64,000 bases of DNA, from positions 5,281,501 through 5,345,500 of the forward strand of contig NZ_CP159992.1 in NCBI RefSeq assembly GCF_040702995.1, given 5' to 3'. A program made the translations under genes and the position numbers. Source of the DNA: Paenibacillus sp. AN1007. GTDB taxonomy: Bacteria > Bacillota > Bacilli > Paenibacillales > Paenibacillaceae. This document shows positions 44,088-52,949 of this stretch, piece after piece. The notes under the pieces were generated by a model. That model worked only from the letters and a program-made list of their open reading frames with translations, had not been told where the DNA came from and ran no database searches. The number at the start of each line of letters is the position of its first letter. Within the stretch, counting starts at the first letter, position 1.

Positions 44088-44192
44088 GTGAAGAAATTCG
44101 AGGGTATCAAATATTCCCGTATTGTCATCAACGCAATCATCGTAGCTTCTGTCGTTGTAGCACTAACTTCGGGATACAAGCTTGGCGGCTAG
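44088..44192 (+). CDS. 34-residue single-helix membrane peptide
   Basis: A short gene with GTG start 8 bases behind AAGGGAGG. The product has a basic N-terminus (KKFEGIKYSR), one hydrophobic helix (IVINAIIVASVVVALTSG) and the end YKLGG. It lies 36 bases after the DUF5317 stop and before a terminator. The strong ribosome binding site and membrane pattern support a real gene. Function unknown; it could be a regulator or partner of the neighbouring membrane proteins. Confidence 0.65.
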   Translation: MKKFEGIKYSRIVINAIIVASVVVALTSGYKLGG

Positions 44193-44210
44193 TATCACTG
44201 CCAAACCAGA

Positions 44211-44236
44211 CAAACAGGCTGCGAGCGGCCTGTTTT
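44211..44236 (+). terminator. Terminator after the DUF5317/peptide unit
   Basis: ACAGGC pairs with GCCTGT around TGCGAGCG, followed by six Ts. It ends the two-gene unit before the GGDEF/HD-GYP gene. Confidence 0.85.
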
Positions 44237-44414
44237 TTCTTGCTGGATTTTTGGGAACGATCTTGTTATGTTAAAAAACATATAGTATATGTCTATACAA
44301 GAATAACCAATATAAATGGAATGAGCCATTCATACGTTAACCCAATTAGAGGAGCGGCATCATTCATTTATAGATAACATCACGAGATAACTAAACCCAA
44401 GCAGGAGATTTAAT

Positions 44415-46247
44415 ATGAACTTTATTCGCAACCTTATCCGTAAGGCAGATCGAAGTATGATGTATGTTACTCTGCTCAGCTGCACCGGGATTGGCGTTTT
44501 TATCTATATGAACCAGTGGTCCTATCTGCACCTGACTACAGCCGACTGGGTCATGGTATATACCATGCTGGGAGCCGCGCTGATCCTCGACTACTTTACA
44601 TTCCAGATTCCCCCGAAGGGCAACCAGCAATCGATGGATTCCTCTGTGTATTTGGCCTGTATATTTATGTTCGGCGGGGCATTCAGTCTCTCTGTGCTGC
44701 TGCCGATTTCCATCATTCTGCTGATTAAAGACCGCAAACTTACCTGGTGGAAGCATATCGTCAATTTCAGCATATACAGCCTCATGATTACCGGGGCTGC
44801 TGCGGTGTATGAATGGACAGGTGGTCAGAGTGGAGCGATCAATGGCTATAACTTGTTCCCTTATTTTGCAGCTCTGGCAGCTTATTTTATCATTAACACG
44901 ATTACGCTGGGATTGTTCTTTCATTTCTCAACCAAGGATGCGCTGCAGCAGATGAAACGGGCATTCGTGACGGAGTCGCTTCTCGTTTATCTGTGTACGC
45001 TTATTCTGGCACTGGTGCTCACCATTCTGGTCGTACATAACGGCGTGCTTGGTCTTCTTCTATATCTGAGTCTCAGCATCCTGCTCTCCCATGCGTTTAA
45101 ACAGCTGTTCATTATGTACCAGTCTATCGAAGAAAAAGCCAATTCGGACCAGCGTACAGGGCTGTTCAATCACAGTTATTTCGAGAGTATGCTGGAAACA
45201 GAGCTGAACAAAGCACGCACGCAGGGAACCCCGCTCTGTCTGGGACTGCTTGATATTGATGATTTCAAAAAATATAATGATCAGTTTGGCCACCTTCAGG
45301 GTGACAGCCTGCTGGCACTACTCGGGGATTTTCTGATTCGCAAAACCGAGGGCACACCGGTTACTGCATTTCGCTACGGCGGAGAAGAATTCACCCTGCT
45401 GATGCCGGGCATGGAACTCGATGAGTCTTATCAATTCATGAACAAGATGCGCAAACAGCTGAACGACACACCGTTCGAAGGAGTTGAGGTATTACCACAC
45501 GGTTGTCTCTCCTTCTCAGCAGGGGTTGCTTCCTATCAGGTGGATATGTACAACAAATCCCAACTGGTGGATCAGGCGGACAAAGCGCTCTACTATGCCA
45601 AAAAACAGGGCAAAAATAACGTGCACCGTTACGGAAGCAATGACGGTATGGAACACGAGATCGATCTGGTTCAGGATGTCCGCGATATTGAGCAGCAGCT
45701 CAATTTGTTTCAATACAAAGATATGGATACGTTCAAACATTCCAAACGGGTCTACAAATACGCGCTGGATATCAGTGAAGTGCTCAAGCTGGACAATGCA
45801 GAGAAACGGCGCTTCGTGCTCGGGGCCTTGATTCATGATATTGGCAAACTGGAGATTCCCTGGTCGATTCTGAACAAAAAGGAGAAGCTCACCTCAGAGG
45901 AATGGGATACGATTAAAGGCCATGTGACCTGGGGCAAAAAAATGGTAATGACGAATGATCGTTTCGCCGATCTGATCCCATACATTGAACTGCATCACGA
46001 ACGTTACGACGGTCATGGATATCCTTACGGCCTGAAGGGGCATGAAATTCCGAAGCTGTGCCGCATGCTGACCGTGATTGATTCCTTTGATGCCATGACA
46101 ACCGAGCGTCCGTATCAGCAAACCAAAAACGTGGACGAAGCCATACAGGAACTGCGAGCTTGTTCAGGTACACAATTTGACCCGGAACTCGCCGAGTTAT
46201 TTATTCGATATATTGAAAAACGAACGGCTCATCAACTGTTACAGTAA
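44415..46247 (+). CDS. Membrane GGDEF and HD-GYP protein (c-di-GMP synthesis and breakdown)
   Basis: A 610-residue sensor with about seven membrane segments in the first 220 residues, a GGDEF domain (about 245-410) and an HD-GYP domain (about 430-600). The cyclase site is GGEEF (residues 322-326) with DIDDFKKYNDQFGHLQGD before it, so it should be active. HD-GYP motifs HDIGKLEIP (HD at 473-474) and HHERYDGHGYP are intact, so hydrolysis to GMP is also possible. AGGAG lies before the ATG. Which activity dominates cannot be told. A terminator follows. Confidence 0.93.
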   Translation: MNFIRNLIRKADRSMMYVTLLSCTGIGVFIYMNQWSYLHLTTADWVMVYTMLGAALILDYFTFQIPPKGNQQSMDSSVYLACIFMFGGAFSLSVLLPISIILLIKDRKLTWWKHIVNFSIYSLMITGAAAVYEWTGGQSGAINGYNLFPYFAALAAYFIINTITLGLFFHFSTKDALQQMKRAFVTESLLVYLCTLILALVLTILVVHNGVLGLLLYLSLSILLSHAFKQLFIMYQSIEEKANSDQRTGLFNHSYFESMLETELNKARTQGTPLCLGLLDIDDFKKYNDQFGHLQGDSLLALLGDFLIRKTEGTPVTAFRYGGEEFTLLMPGMELDESYQFMNKMRKQLNDTPFEGVEVLPHGCLSFSAGVASYQVDMYNKSQLVDQADKALYYAKKQGKNNVHRYGSNDGMEHEIDLVQDVRDIEQQLNLFQYKDMDTFKHSKRVYKYALDISEVLKLDNAEKRRFVLGALIHDIGKLEIPWSILNKKEKLTSEEWDTIKGHVTWGKKMVMTNDRFADLIPYIELHHERYDGHGYPYGLKGHEIPKLCRMLTVIDSFDAMTTERPYQQTKNVDEAIQELRACSGTQFDPELAELFIRYIEKRTAHQLLQ

Positions 46248-46277
46248 GCCAAAATAGAGAATAACGTTTCTAATACG

Positions 46278-46312
46278 CCAAAGCGCTATCCCCATGCAGG
46301 GATAGCGCCATT
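46278..46312 (+). terminator. Terminator after the GGDEF/HD-GYP gene
   Basis: GCGCTATCCC pairs with GGGATAGCGC around a short loop, followed by CATTTTCATTTTC. Confidence 0.85.
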
Positions 46313-46373
46313 TTCATTTTCATCGTGATGTGTTGTGTGCCTTGGACCAGGGTGCATCGGATGCATCCATAAA

Positions 46374-46562
46374 TCAGTCCTGTGAACTCTCTGTGCTGCT
46401 CATCGTATTCAGTTCATGCGAGGTCTGATGCAGCTCTTTAATCATCTGCTGCAAAAACATGTTGTCCTGGCGACTGATCCCGTGCTGATTGTCTTGAACA
46501 AGCATCTGGTGAATGTTCTTCTTAAGCAATTCACTGCGACGTTCCAATACTTCTTGACTCAT
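46374..46562 (-). CDS. Small helical hypothetical protein
   Basis: A 62-residue, charged, mostly helical protein (MSQEVLERRSELLKKNIHQM at the start, then QDNMFLQQMIKELHQTSHEL). GGAG lies about 13 bases before the ATG. It superficially resembles Spo0E-like phosphatases but lacks their S-x-x-x-D motif. Function unknown. It points towards the GGDEF/HD-GYP gene terminator. Confidence 0.55.
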   Translation of the reverse strand: MSQEVLERRSELLKKNIHQMLVQDNQHGISRQDNMFLQQMIKELHQTSHELNTMSSTESSQD

Positions 46563-46844
46563 GCTGCTGCGTCACTCCTTAACATGTTTTGTGATGATTT
46601 TGCGTTCTATATAAGTATAGAGGACCTTGCTTCATATCGAAAACGGGCAGAGCTCTCCTGAGTCGAGCACATGAACCCTCACCCAGCATGACAGCATTTC
46701 ACCCCATAGTGTTCTTAGATATCCTTCTAAATACTCTTTGATCCTGCCCGATTTCCTGTAAACTGCCCGGACTAGGGTCTTGGACAAGGTTGCGTTATAA
46801 TGGTCCCATTAGACTCATCTTTATTTAAAAGGAGTTATATACAG
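46563..46844. other. Divergent intergenic region before the histidine kinase gene
   Basis: Promoters for the small minus-strand gene and the plus-strand kinase gene must lie here. TTGGACAAGG then TTATAATGG occurs at 46780-46803, and a similar TTGGACAAAG/TTATAATGG pair lies upstream of ycnJ (about 48494-48512). No gene is seen. Confidence 0.5.
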
Positions 46845-47675
46845 ATGTCCTACAAACAGATTAAATGGATGATCCTGCTGATTCCCACCATCACCGTGGG
46901 GTTGTGGGAATATATTCGCCATCAGTTTCTGATGCCTTATCTATCAATGGATGCCGGAAACTGGCTGACGCCTGTGATCGTTTACTTTGTCAGTGTAACG
47001 CTCCTCAGCCGTTTATTCCGCATGCTGGAGGGGGCAAGGGCCGCACTGGAACAGGAACGTGCATCCAAGACTGCGCTTGAAGCCCGCGACCAGCTTGCCC
47101 GGGAGCTGCATGACGGCATTTCACAGTCTCTGTTTCTGCTCTCCGTGAAGACAGACAAAGCGGGGCGCAGCCTCGCTGGTACCCGTCATGAGCAGGATAT
47201 TCGCGATATCCAGAAAACGGTACATGAAGTCAATACATATGTAAGACAAGCCATTGCCCAGCTGCGTTATGTACCTTCTCCCGCTGCCGATCCCGAAGCC
47301 ATTGCCCTGCAATCCCAGGTTGAATCCATCGTGAGTGATACGGTCCCTGATGCTCATATTACATGGCATCTCACCGAAGTTTCTTTCTCAGCAAAAGAAC
47401 AGGTCGAGCTGCTGGCCTGCATACGGGAAGCGCTGCTTAATGTACGCAAACATGCCCAAGCCACCCAGGTGCGCGTTCACGCGGAAGGCAGTGCCTCTCG
47501 CTGGTCCGTTCACATTCAAGACAATGGCGTCGGCATTCAGGGAGACCCACTGCAGCTTAAAGACCGTTATGGCTTGAGAATTACGAAGGAACGAGCCGAG
47601 CAGATGGGTTGGGAATTGAAGCTTGATTCAGCGCCAGGTAATACACAAATGATCATTGGAAAGGGGCAGAATTGA
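46845..47675 (+). CDS. NarL-type sensor histidine kinase
   Basis: A 276-residue HisKA_3 kinase. Two membrane segments (about 7-25 and 45-65) with a short loop form the sensor, then a coiled-coil leads to the phosphorylated His in RELHDGISQSLFLLS (His 89). The ATPase domain has the N-box CIREALLNVRKHAQA and the G-box VHIQDNGVGIQG. With almost no extracytoplasmic domain it is an intramembrane-sensing type. AAAAGGAG lies 11 bases before the ATG at 46845. Its stop overlaps the response-regulator start (TGATG). Confidence 0.9.
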   Translation: MSYKQIKWMILLIPTITVGLWEYIRHQFLMPYLSMDAGNWLTPVIVYFVSVTLLSRLFRMLEGARAALEQERASKTALEARDQLARELHDGISQSLFLLSVKTDKAGRSLAGTRHEQDIRDIQKTVHEVNTYVRQAIAQLRYVPSPAADPEAIALQSQVESIVSDTVPDAHITWHLTEVSFSAKEQVELLACIREALLNVRKHAQATQVRVHAEGSASRWSVHIQDNGVGIQGDPLQLKDRYGLRITKERAEQMGWELKLDSAPGNTQMIIGKGQN

Positions 47676-48331
47676 TGGAACTGGTACGTGTACTGGTCGT
47701 GGACGATCATGCGCATGCGCGTGAGGCGATCTGCACCATTTTATCTGAGGACAGCTTGTTTGAAGTCATTGGTACGGCAAAGAATGGACAGGAAGCGCTG
47801 GAATTGACCGAGCAGTGGATGCCAGATCTGATACTGATGGATGTACAGATGCCGGATATGGATGGATTGGAAGCAACGCGGCAAATCAAACTTCGTTTCC
47901 CCTACGTTATTATCGTGATGGTTACTGTTTCGGATGATGTCACTTACCTCTTTGAAGCTTTGAAGCAGGGGGCTCAAGGTTATCTGCGCAAAAATTTATC
48001 TCCTTCAACTTGGCTTGAATATCTGCGGGCCATTGTCAGTGACGATGCACCGCTCAGCAAGGAGCTGGCATACCGAATTTTGCAGGAGTTTCCCGCTCCT
48101 CGAAGTGAGGATGTACAGGAAAATCCGTTAACAGCCCGGGAATTGGAGATTCTGCAATGGGTATCTGCGGGATATACCAATCGTGAAATTGCCGAGCAGC
48201 TGGGCATCTCCGATCAGACCGTCAAGAACCATCTAAAGAACATTCTACAGAAGCTGCAGCTGGAGAACCGGGTACAGCTCACTCGCTATGCGCTGGAGAG
48301 CGGACTTGCCGGCCGCAAACCTCGCAAATAA
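47675..48331 (+). CDS. NarL/LuxR-type response regulator
   Basis: Partner of the kinase upstream, 218 residues. The receiver has the acidic pair DD (10-11), the phospho-Asp 56 in LILMDVQMP and Lys in LRKN near 105; the C-terminal LuxR helix-turn-helix reads LTARELEILQWVSAGYTNRE and then IAEQLGISDQTVKNHLKNIL. It starts at an ATG overlapping the kinase stop. The next gene is ycnJ, 252 bases downstream, so the pair may regulate copper import or envelope stress, but the target is unknown. Confidence 0.92.
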   Translation: MELVRVLVVDDHAHAREAICTILSEDSLFEVIGTAKNGQEALELTEQWMPDLILMDVQMPDMDGLEATRQIKLRFPYVIIVMVTVSDDVTYLFEALKQGAQGYLRKNLSPSTWLEYLRAIVSDDAPLSKELAYRILQEFPAPRSEDVQENPLTARELEILQWVSAGYTNREIAEQLGISDQTVKNHLKNILQKLQLENRVQLTRYALESGLAGRKPRK

Positions 48332-48583
48332 GAGTGTTTTCAAGTGAATAGGGAATTCTATCATAAAATCTGCCGCTTACGATGTGCAGGATGTAACAGC
48401 ACTGCATCTGAGCGTGCAGCATTTCAAGCTTTTGTCACAAATATGCGATAATCCATGATTTTTTATAGCCCAATGTAGTCATACGCCTTCATTTTGGACA
48501 AAGTTATAATGGTATAGATTGTGTGCGAACGAACAAATCATGGATATATAACTGCAAATCTATAACCTGAGGGTGATGATTTT

Positions 48584-50299
48584 TTGAATGTAAGAATTTT
48601 GACCCCGCGCTGGAACAAACGCCACTGGGCACTGCTCACAGGTCTGCTGTTGGTGCTCTGTCTTGTGATGCCGCAGTGGGCATCTGCCCATGCGTACATT
48701 GTGAAGGCGTCACCGGAAGAAAATGAACTGCTTGCGACCGCGCCGCAGCGGCTGACGCTGGAGTTTAACGAATCGCTGCAGACGGCCTTTTATGATATTA
48801 AAATTACCGGACCTGATGGCAACCAAGCGGGTGATGGGAACGTGCAGATTGATCCGGAACGTCCGCATATTCTGGAAACCGGTTTGAAGTCTGGACTCGG
48901 AGATGGAACATACGCGGTGAACTGGAAGGCGGTATCGGCCGATGGTCATCCCATCTCCGGAGCATATATGTTCCACATTGGTGAACCTTCCGGTGCGCCT
49001 GCCGGGCTGAAGGATCTGGCTTCCGGTTCGGGTGCAGCCGGCGGACCGTTGAAATGGATTGTATCCTTCACGGACTGGATTCAGTATCTGGGACTGTCCA
49101 TCATTCTAGGCACACTGGCCTTCCTGCTGCTGCGAATTGCACCCGCTTCGCTGCTTCGGGAACCGATGGAAGCTCCAGGCAGCTATAAACTGCTCTGGAT
49201 CAGCTATGCTGCCGCATCCTTCGCCGCGCTGGTGAGCCTTCCGCTAAATACGCTGTATGAGTCTGGCGTGACTTTGGGCGAGTTCAGTTGGGCATTAATG
49301 GGTAGCGCCCTCAAACTGACATCCTTCGGTCAGATTTGGATGCTGCAGATGCTTATTGCGATGCTGATCGCCGTCACGCTGCTGTCCGGCTATGATCTGG
49401 ACCGCTCCATACGAGTACGTATCTGGTCCTCATACGGATCACTGCTGCTTGTGCTGGGCTGGCTGCTTACTCATGCCATGACGGGCCATCCCGCTGCTGC
49501 CGAGCAGCGTGTACTGGCCATTGCGATGGACTTTGTACACCTGGCTGCCGCAGCGTTCTGGATTGGCGCTCTCGCTGCTATGGCGGTATGCCTGCCGCCG
49601 CTTACGGATCGATTACCTGCGAAACTGCGGGGCGAAGTCTACTGGGCGGCGTTAAGAAGGTTTACAGCATGGGGCATCGGTGCTGTAGCTGTTCTGGTTG
49701 CTACGGGCATCTACAGCAGTATAATTATCCTGCCCGCACCGCTGCTGACTTCCCTGTTCACGACAGCGTATGGTCTTGTGCTGATCGGCAAAATACTGCT
49801 GCTTGTTGTAATGCTTGTTTTCGCTGGTTATCACGCGAAGCGAGCAAAGGCAGCTGCTAGCAGCCGTCTATCCCGCAGCTTGAAAATTGAACTCGCTGCC
49901 GGTGCCGTCATCCTTGCACTGGCGGCTGTGCTTACTCATCTGTCTCCTGGTCAGCCTGCTCCGGCAGGACCTTATCAAGGCGCACAGACGACAGAGGACG
50001 GCTCCGTGATTACACTTCAGGTGAGTCCTAACGTAACGGGAGAGAATCAGTTTAAAGTCAGCTTTAAACAGGCTGACGGCAGCATCGTCAAAAATTTGGA
50101 ACAGGTGACGTTATCACTCACCCACCTGGATATGGATATGGGTATTTACGAGATCACCATTCCGAAGAATGATACTGGAATGTATGCAGCAGAAGATTAT
50201 ATCTCCATGCCCGGCAAATGGAACATCAAGGTCCATGCGCTGACGAAATCACTTGATGCGATAGACGCCGAATTCGAGATTGAAACATCCAGACCATAG
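48584..50299 (+). CDS. ycnJ: CopC/CopD-type copper import protein (YcnJ)
   Basis: A 571-residue fusion: signal peptide (cleavage after WASA leaves a mature N-terminal His 36), a CopC-like domain (about 36-130, HAYIVKASPEE), about eight membrane segments forming the CopD domain (about 165-440), and a C-terminal YtkA/FixH-like region. The exposed N-terminal His fits the copper-brace site of CopC proteins. Bacillus YcnJ supports copper acquisition. The TTG start follows GAGGGTG. ycnI follows after 60-66 bases. Confidence 0.9.
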   Translation: MNVRILTPRWNKRHWALLTGLLLVLCLVMPQWASAHAYIVKASPEENELLATAPQRLTLEFNESLQTAFYDIKITGPDGNQAGDGNVQIDPERPHILETGLKSGLGDGTYAVNWKAVSADGHPISGAYMFHIGEPSGAPAGLKDLASGSGAAGGPLKWIVSFTDWIQYLGLSIILGTLAFLLLRIAPASLLREPMEAPGSYKLLWISYAAASFAALVSLPLNTLYESGVTLGEFSWALMGSALKLTSFGQIWMLQMLIAMLIAVTLLSGYDLDRSIRVRIWSSYGSLLLVLGWLLTHAMTGHPAAAEQRVLAIAMDFVHLAAAAFWIGALAAMAVCLPPLTDRLPAKLRGEVYWAALRRFTAWGIGAVAVLVATGIYSSIIILPAPLLTSLFTTAYGLVLIGKILLLVVMLVFAGYHAKRAKAAASSRLSRSLKIELAAGAVILALAAVLTHLSPGQPAPAGPYQGAQTTEDGSVITLQVSPNVTGENQFKVSFKQADGSIVKNLEQVTLSLTHLDMDMGIYEITIPKNDTGMYAAEDYISMPGKWNIKVHALTKSLDAIDAEFEIETSRP

Positions 50300-50365
50300 C
50301 AGCAGTCCGCATATAGAATCAAACATATATGAATTCACAGCAGAAGAATGAGAGGGGTTATGATT

Positions 50366-51166
50366 TTGAAGAAGACATCATGGGTATCCAAACTTACATC
50401 CACTGTGGCAGCAGGTGCAGCAGCATTCCTGCTGGTCTCCGGCTTGGCCAGCGCTCACGTCACGGTGAATCCGTCTACCGCACAGACCAGTGCATGGCAG
50501 ACCTATACGATTAAAATACCGTCTGAGAAAGAACTGGCAACCACCAAAATTACGCTTAAAATTCCAGAGGGAGTTGCGTTCAAGCAGTATCAGCCGCTTG
50601 CAGGATGGAAGATCACAACCGAGAAGAATGACTCTAACGAAGTAACTTCGATTACTTGGGAGATTGACGGAGATAATCAGGGTATTCTCGCTGGACAGTT
50701 CCAGCAGTTTAACTTTGTTGCACAAAACCCGAAAACGGCAGCAGAAGTCGCTTGGGATGCGTTCCAGTATTACAGTGACGGCAGCATTGTAGAATGGACG
50801 GGGAAGCCGGGGGACAACAATCCCCACAGCATTACAGCAATCAGCGATGACCCTGCCGCTGCTGGTAATGCCGCAGGTGGTGGCCACGACAGTTCAGCTG
50901 CAGCCAGTGATGGACATGACAGCGCAGGTGCAGCTGGCGACAAGACCGACGGCACAGCTTCTGATGGTGCAGCCGACGGCAAAAAAGGAAATGATGACAC
51001 CACTCTGGGCGATGCCCTCTCTGATACAGTGACAGGACAACCGAACAACACAGATACAGACACCGGTACGCTGAAACTGCAGCAGGCGACGTTAATCGTA
51101 TCCATTCTGGCTCTAATCATGTCCTTCCTGGGCATTGCACTGGCAACTCGCCGTAAGAAGCGTTAA
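50366..51166 (+). CDS. ycnI: YcnI family copper-binding membrane protein (DUF1775)
   Basis: A protein of about 266 residues. The signal peptide ends ASA, leaving His (about residue 31) at the mature N-terminus in HVTVNPSTAQ, the copper ligand in known YcnI. The DUF1775 domain extends to about residue 160 and includes EVAWDAFQYYSDGSIVEW. A Gly/Ala/Asp/His-rich linker (about 170-235) leads to a C-terminal membrane anchor ending RRKKR. The start is a TTG at 50366 or ATG at 50360 behind AGAGGGG. Expressed with ycnJ. Confidence 0.9.
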   Translation: MKKTSWVSKLTSTVAAGAAAFLLVSGLASAHVTVNPSTAQTSAWQTYTIKIPSEKELATTKITLKIPEGVAFKQYQPLAGWKITTEKNDSNEVTSITWEIDGDNQGILAGQFQQFNFVAQNPKTAAEVAWDAFQYYSDGSIVEWTGKPGDNNPHSITAISDDPAAAGNAAGGGHDSSAAASDGHDSAGAAGDKTDGTASDGAADGKKGNDDTTLGDALSDTVTGQPNNTDTDTGTLKLQQATLIVSILALIMSFLGIALATRRKKR

Positions 51167-51181
51167 ACAGTAAATAAATAG

Positions 51182-51236
51182 CAAAGGAGGCTGCAGCACA
51201 CGGGATTGCCCCGTTTATGCTGCAGCCTCCTTTTTT
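51182..51236 (+). terminator. Terminator after ycnI
   Basis: AAAGGAGGCTGCAGCA pairs with TGCTGCAGCCTCCTTTT around an internal GGG/CCC segment, followed by a T-run. It also faces the minus-strand WXG gene. Confidence 0.9.
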
Positions 51237-51286
51237 GTTGTCCCAATCAAACCGGGCCGTTCTTGATAGATCTGCCTGGCTGATCT

Positions 51287-51559
51287 TCAGCGCTCCTGAT
51301 CCGTTTGAATCATCACTTCGATATATTGGTTCAAACTTCGCTTCTGCATTTCGATCGATTGGATCCGCTTGGCGAGGCCTGCGAAGAACTCTTCAATCTG
51401 CTGCCTCGTATAGTTAGCAGACTGCCCTTTCCAATCGTTGAGTCGGCCGTAAAGCGCTCTGGCCTCCTGTTCGTCCGCCTGCAGGCGAACAAGCAGCTGC
51501 GACAGCTCCTTTTCCGCGATCCGCAGGTCATTCAGTTCCACCAGCAGTTGTCCGCTCAT
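51287..51559 (-). CDS. WXG100-like small helical protein, partner of the lipase effector
   Basis: A 90-residue helical hairpin protein with a W-x-G turn (LNDWKGQSANY, about residues 40-50) between two amphipathic helices, as in WXG100/EsxA-like and LXG-associated partners of type VII secretion substrates. It follows the lipase gene by about 73 bases on the same strand. The ATG at 51559 sits behind GAGGGGGAG. It probably pairs with the helical C-terminal domain of the lipase to form the secretion-competent complex. Confidence 0.75.
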   Translation of the reverse strand: MSGQLLVELNDLRIAEKELSQLLVRLQADEQEARALYGRLNDWKGQSANYTRQQIEEFFAGLAKRIQSIEMQKRSLNQYIEVMIQTDQER

Positions 51560-51632
51560 CTGTGTATCTCCCCCTCTATGCATGTAGACACGCTTCACGT
51601 AGAATCTTCGTTTCTCGGGCCATTACCGGACA

Positions 51633-52919
51633 CTAATTGAAATGAACCGGACTCTCATCCGCCTGCCGGAAAGCATCTGCCTTCTCATCAATAAAGGTCA
51701 GGAACTGGCTGGTATGCTTCATATGCCATGTGCTCAGCTCCTGGATGGATGCATCCAGCTGCGTTACAATCGGCTCCAGTCTGCGGCTTCGACTCGAATG
51801 TAAATACTGGGCCATTCGTGTCCGTACCTGATTCAGCTCGGCATTGCACTGCTGGGCATTTTGTTTCCAACGGGAGGCTACACTTTTCAGTTCCTCCGGC
51901 GTTACCTGAATCAGGCCGGATGCTGCTGAAGCGATTCCGCCCATTAGACCGCCTGTATAGGCTCCAAAATTTCGTGCAAAGGCTGAGAGGTCAGTTAAAA
52001 CATTGGAGGGTTCACGAGGAGAAAAGTTGATTTTTTCTCCAGTGATCGAGTCATAGAGATCGTTAGAGACATACCCATTTTTAAACTGATACTGCTTCAA
52101 ATCATGGTACTCTTTACCACCGAAGGTATTATTAAATTTGTCCATCATGCTCATGTTGTCATTCATATCTTTGTAATTGGAGTTGATATAATACATCGAA
52201 CCCACATGCCGATCGTATCCACCAAAGAAGCCGCTTGCCACAAAATCGCCAGGATGCCCGAAATTGGTGATCTGCGAATCAAACCCGCCTTCCTCTGCCT
52301 TGCGTCTCAAGGCTGGAGTCAAGCTGGAGATGACAGAAGGCGCACTGAAGGTGACTGCTGTCAATCCTGTTGAAGCTGCCGCATACTGGGCATTTCCACC
52401 CCCAAGCGAATGGCCGGTCAATGAGAAATCCAGATCCTTGTATTTTTTTTGCATATTAGTCGCATAGTCTTCGGCTTCATACATCTGATTAGGTAAAGGA
52501 TTCAATGTTTTGTCCAGCTGTTTATCTATTTCGCCTTTAAAATTCTCCACTGTAGTCAAGCCGGTGAAGTCCTTTACCTTTTGTATGCCATCGGCTAACC
52601 AATCCGGTCTTATGTCAGTTGTTTGATTGATTTTTCTCCCAAGTTCCGGTAGAGCAATCTGCCCATCCGCAAAATAATCCGGTCCGCTGCGGTCTATCGG
52701 AGCACTCCCTTCAGTTCCCCGGTAAGCAATGACTGCTTGTTTTGTCTCGGGATTGTAGAAGGTCACCGCATCAAAACCGGATTTTTTATTTCCATGAGTT
52801 TCCTCAAGCACCTTCCAGCCCGGAAGATTTGCGTATTCTGTGCCAGCTTTTGCATGCTCATAAGCGAGTTCAGACATCAAGCGGTACGTTTCATCATCAA
52901 TTTCTGGCGCAGCAGCCAT
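51633..52919 (-). CDS. Lipase-type effector with C-terminal WXG100-like domain (TslA-like, reversed order)
   Basis: A 428-residue protein without signal peptide. The N-terminal alpha/beta-hydrolase (about 1-300) carries the oxyanion-side YRGTEG (66-71), nucleophile elbow GHSLGGG (Ser 171), Asp 225 in HPGDFV and His 238 in YDRHVG. A short Gly/Ala-rich hinge (about 318-336) leads to a helical domain (338-425) beginning IQVTPEELKSVASRWKQNA, as WXG100 proteins do. Toxins with the secretion domain at the C-terminus are known from the staphylococcal lipase TslA. GGGAGG lies 10 bases before the ATG at 52919. Flanked by an immunity-type lipoprotein and a WXG100 partner. Confidence 0.8.
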   Translation of the reverse strand: MAAAPEIDDETYRLMSELAYEHAKAGTEYANLPGWKVLEETHGNKKSGFDAVTFYNPETKQAVIAYRGTEGSAPIDRSGPDYFADGQIALPELGRKINQTTDIRPDWLADGIQKVKDFTGLTTVENFKGEIDKQLDKTLNPLPNQMYEAEDYATNMQKKYKDLDFSLTGHSLGGGNAQYAAASTGLTAVTFSAPSVISSLTPALRRKAEEGGFDSQITNFGHPGDFVASGFFGGYDRHVGSMYYINSNYKDMNDNMSMMDKFNNTFGGKEYHDLKQYQFKNGYVSNDLYDSITGEKINFSPREPSNVLTDLSAFARNFGAYTGGLMGGIASAASGLIQVTPEELKSVASRWKQNAQQCNAELNQVRTRMAQYLHSSRSRRLEPIVTQLDASIQELSTWHMKHTSQFLTFIDEKADAFRQADESPVHFN

Positions 52920-52949
52920 ACTCTGTTCACCTCCCAAAAGTCAATTTAT

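Noticed and set aside
46374..46562. Spo0E-like aspartyl phosphatase
   Set aside because: Length and helicity fit, but the S-x-x-x-D signature is absent.
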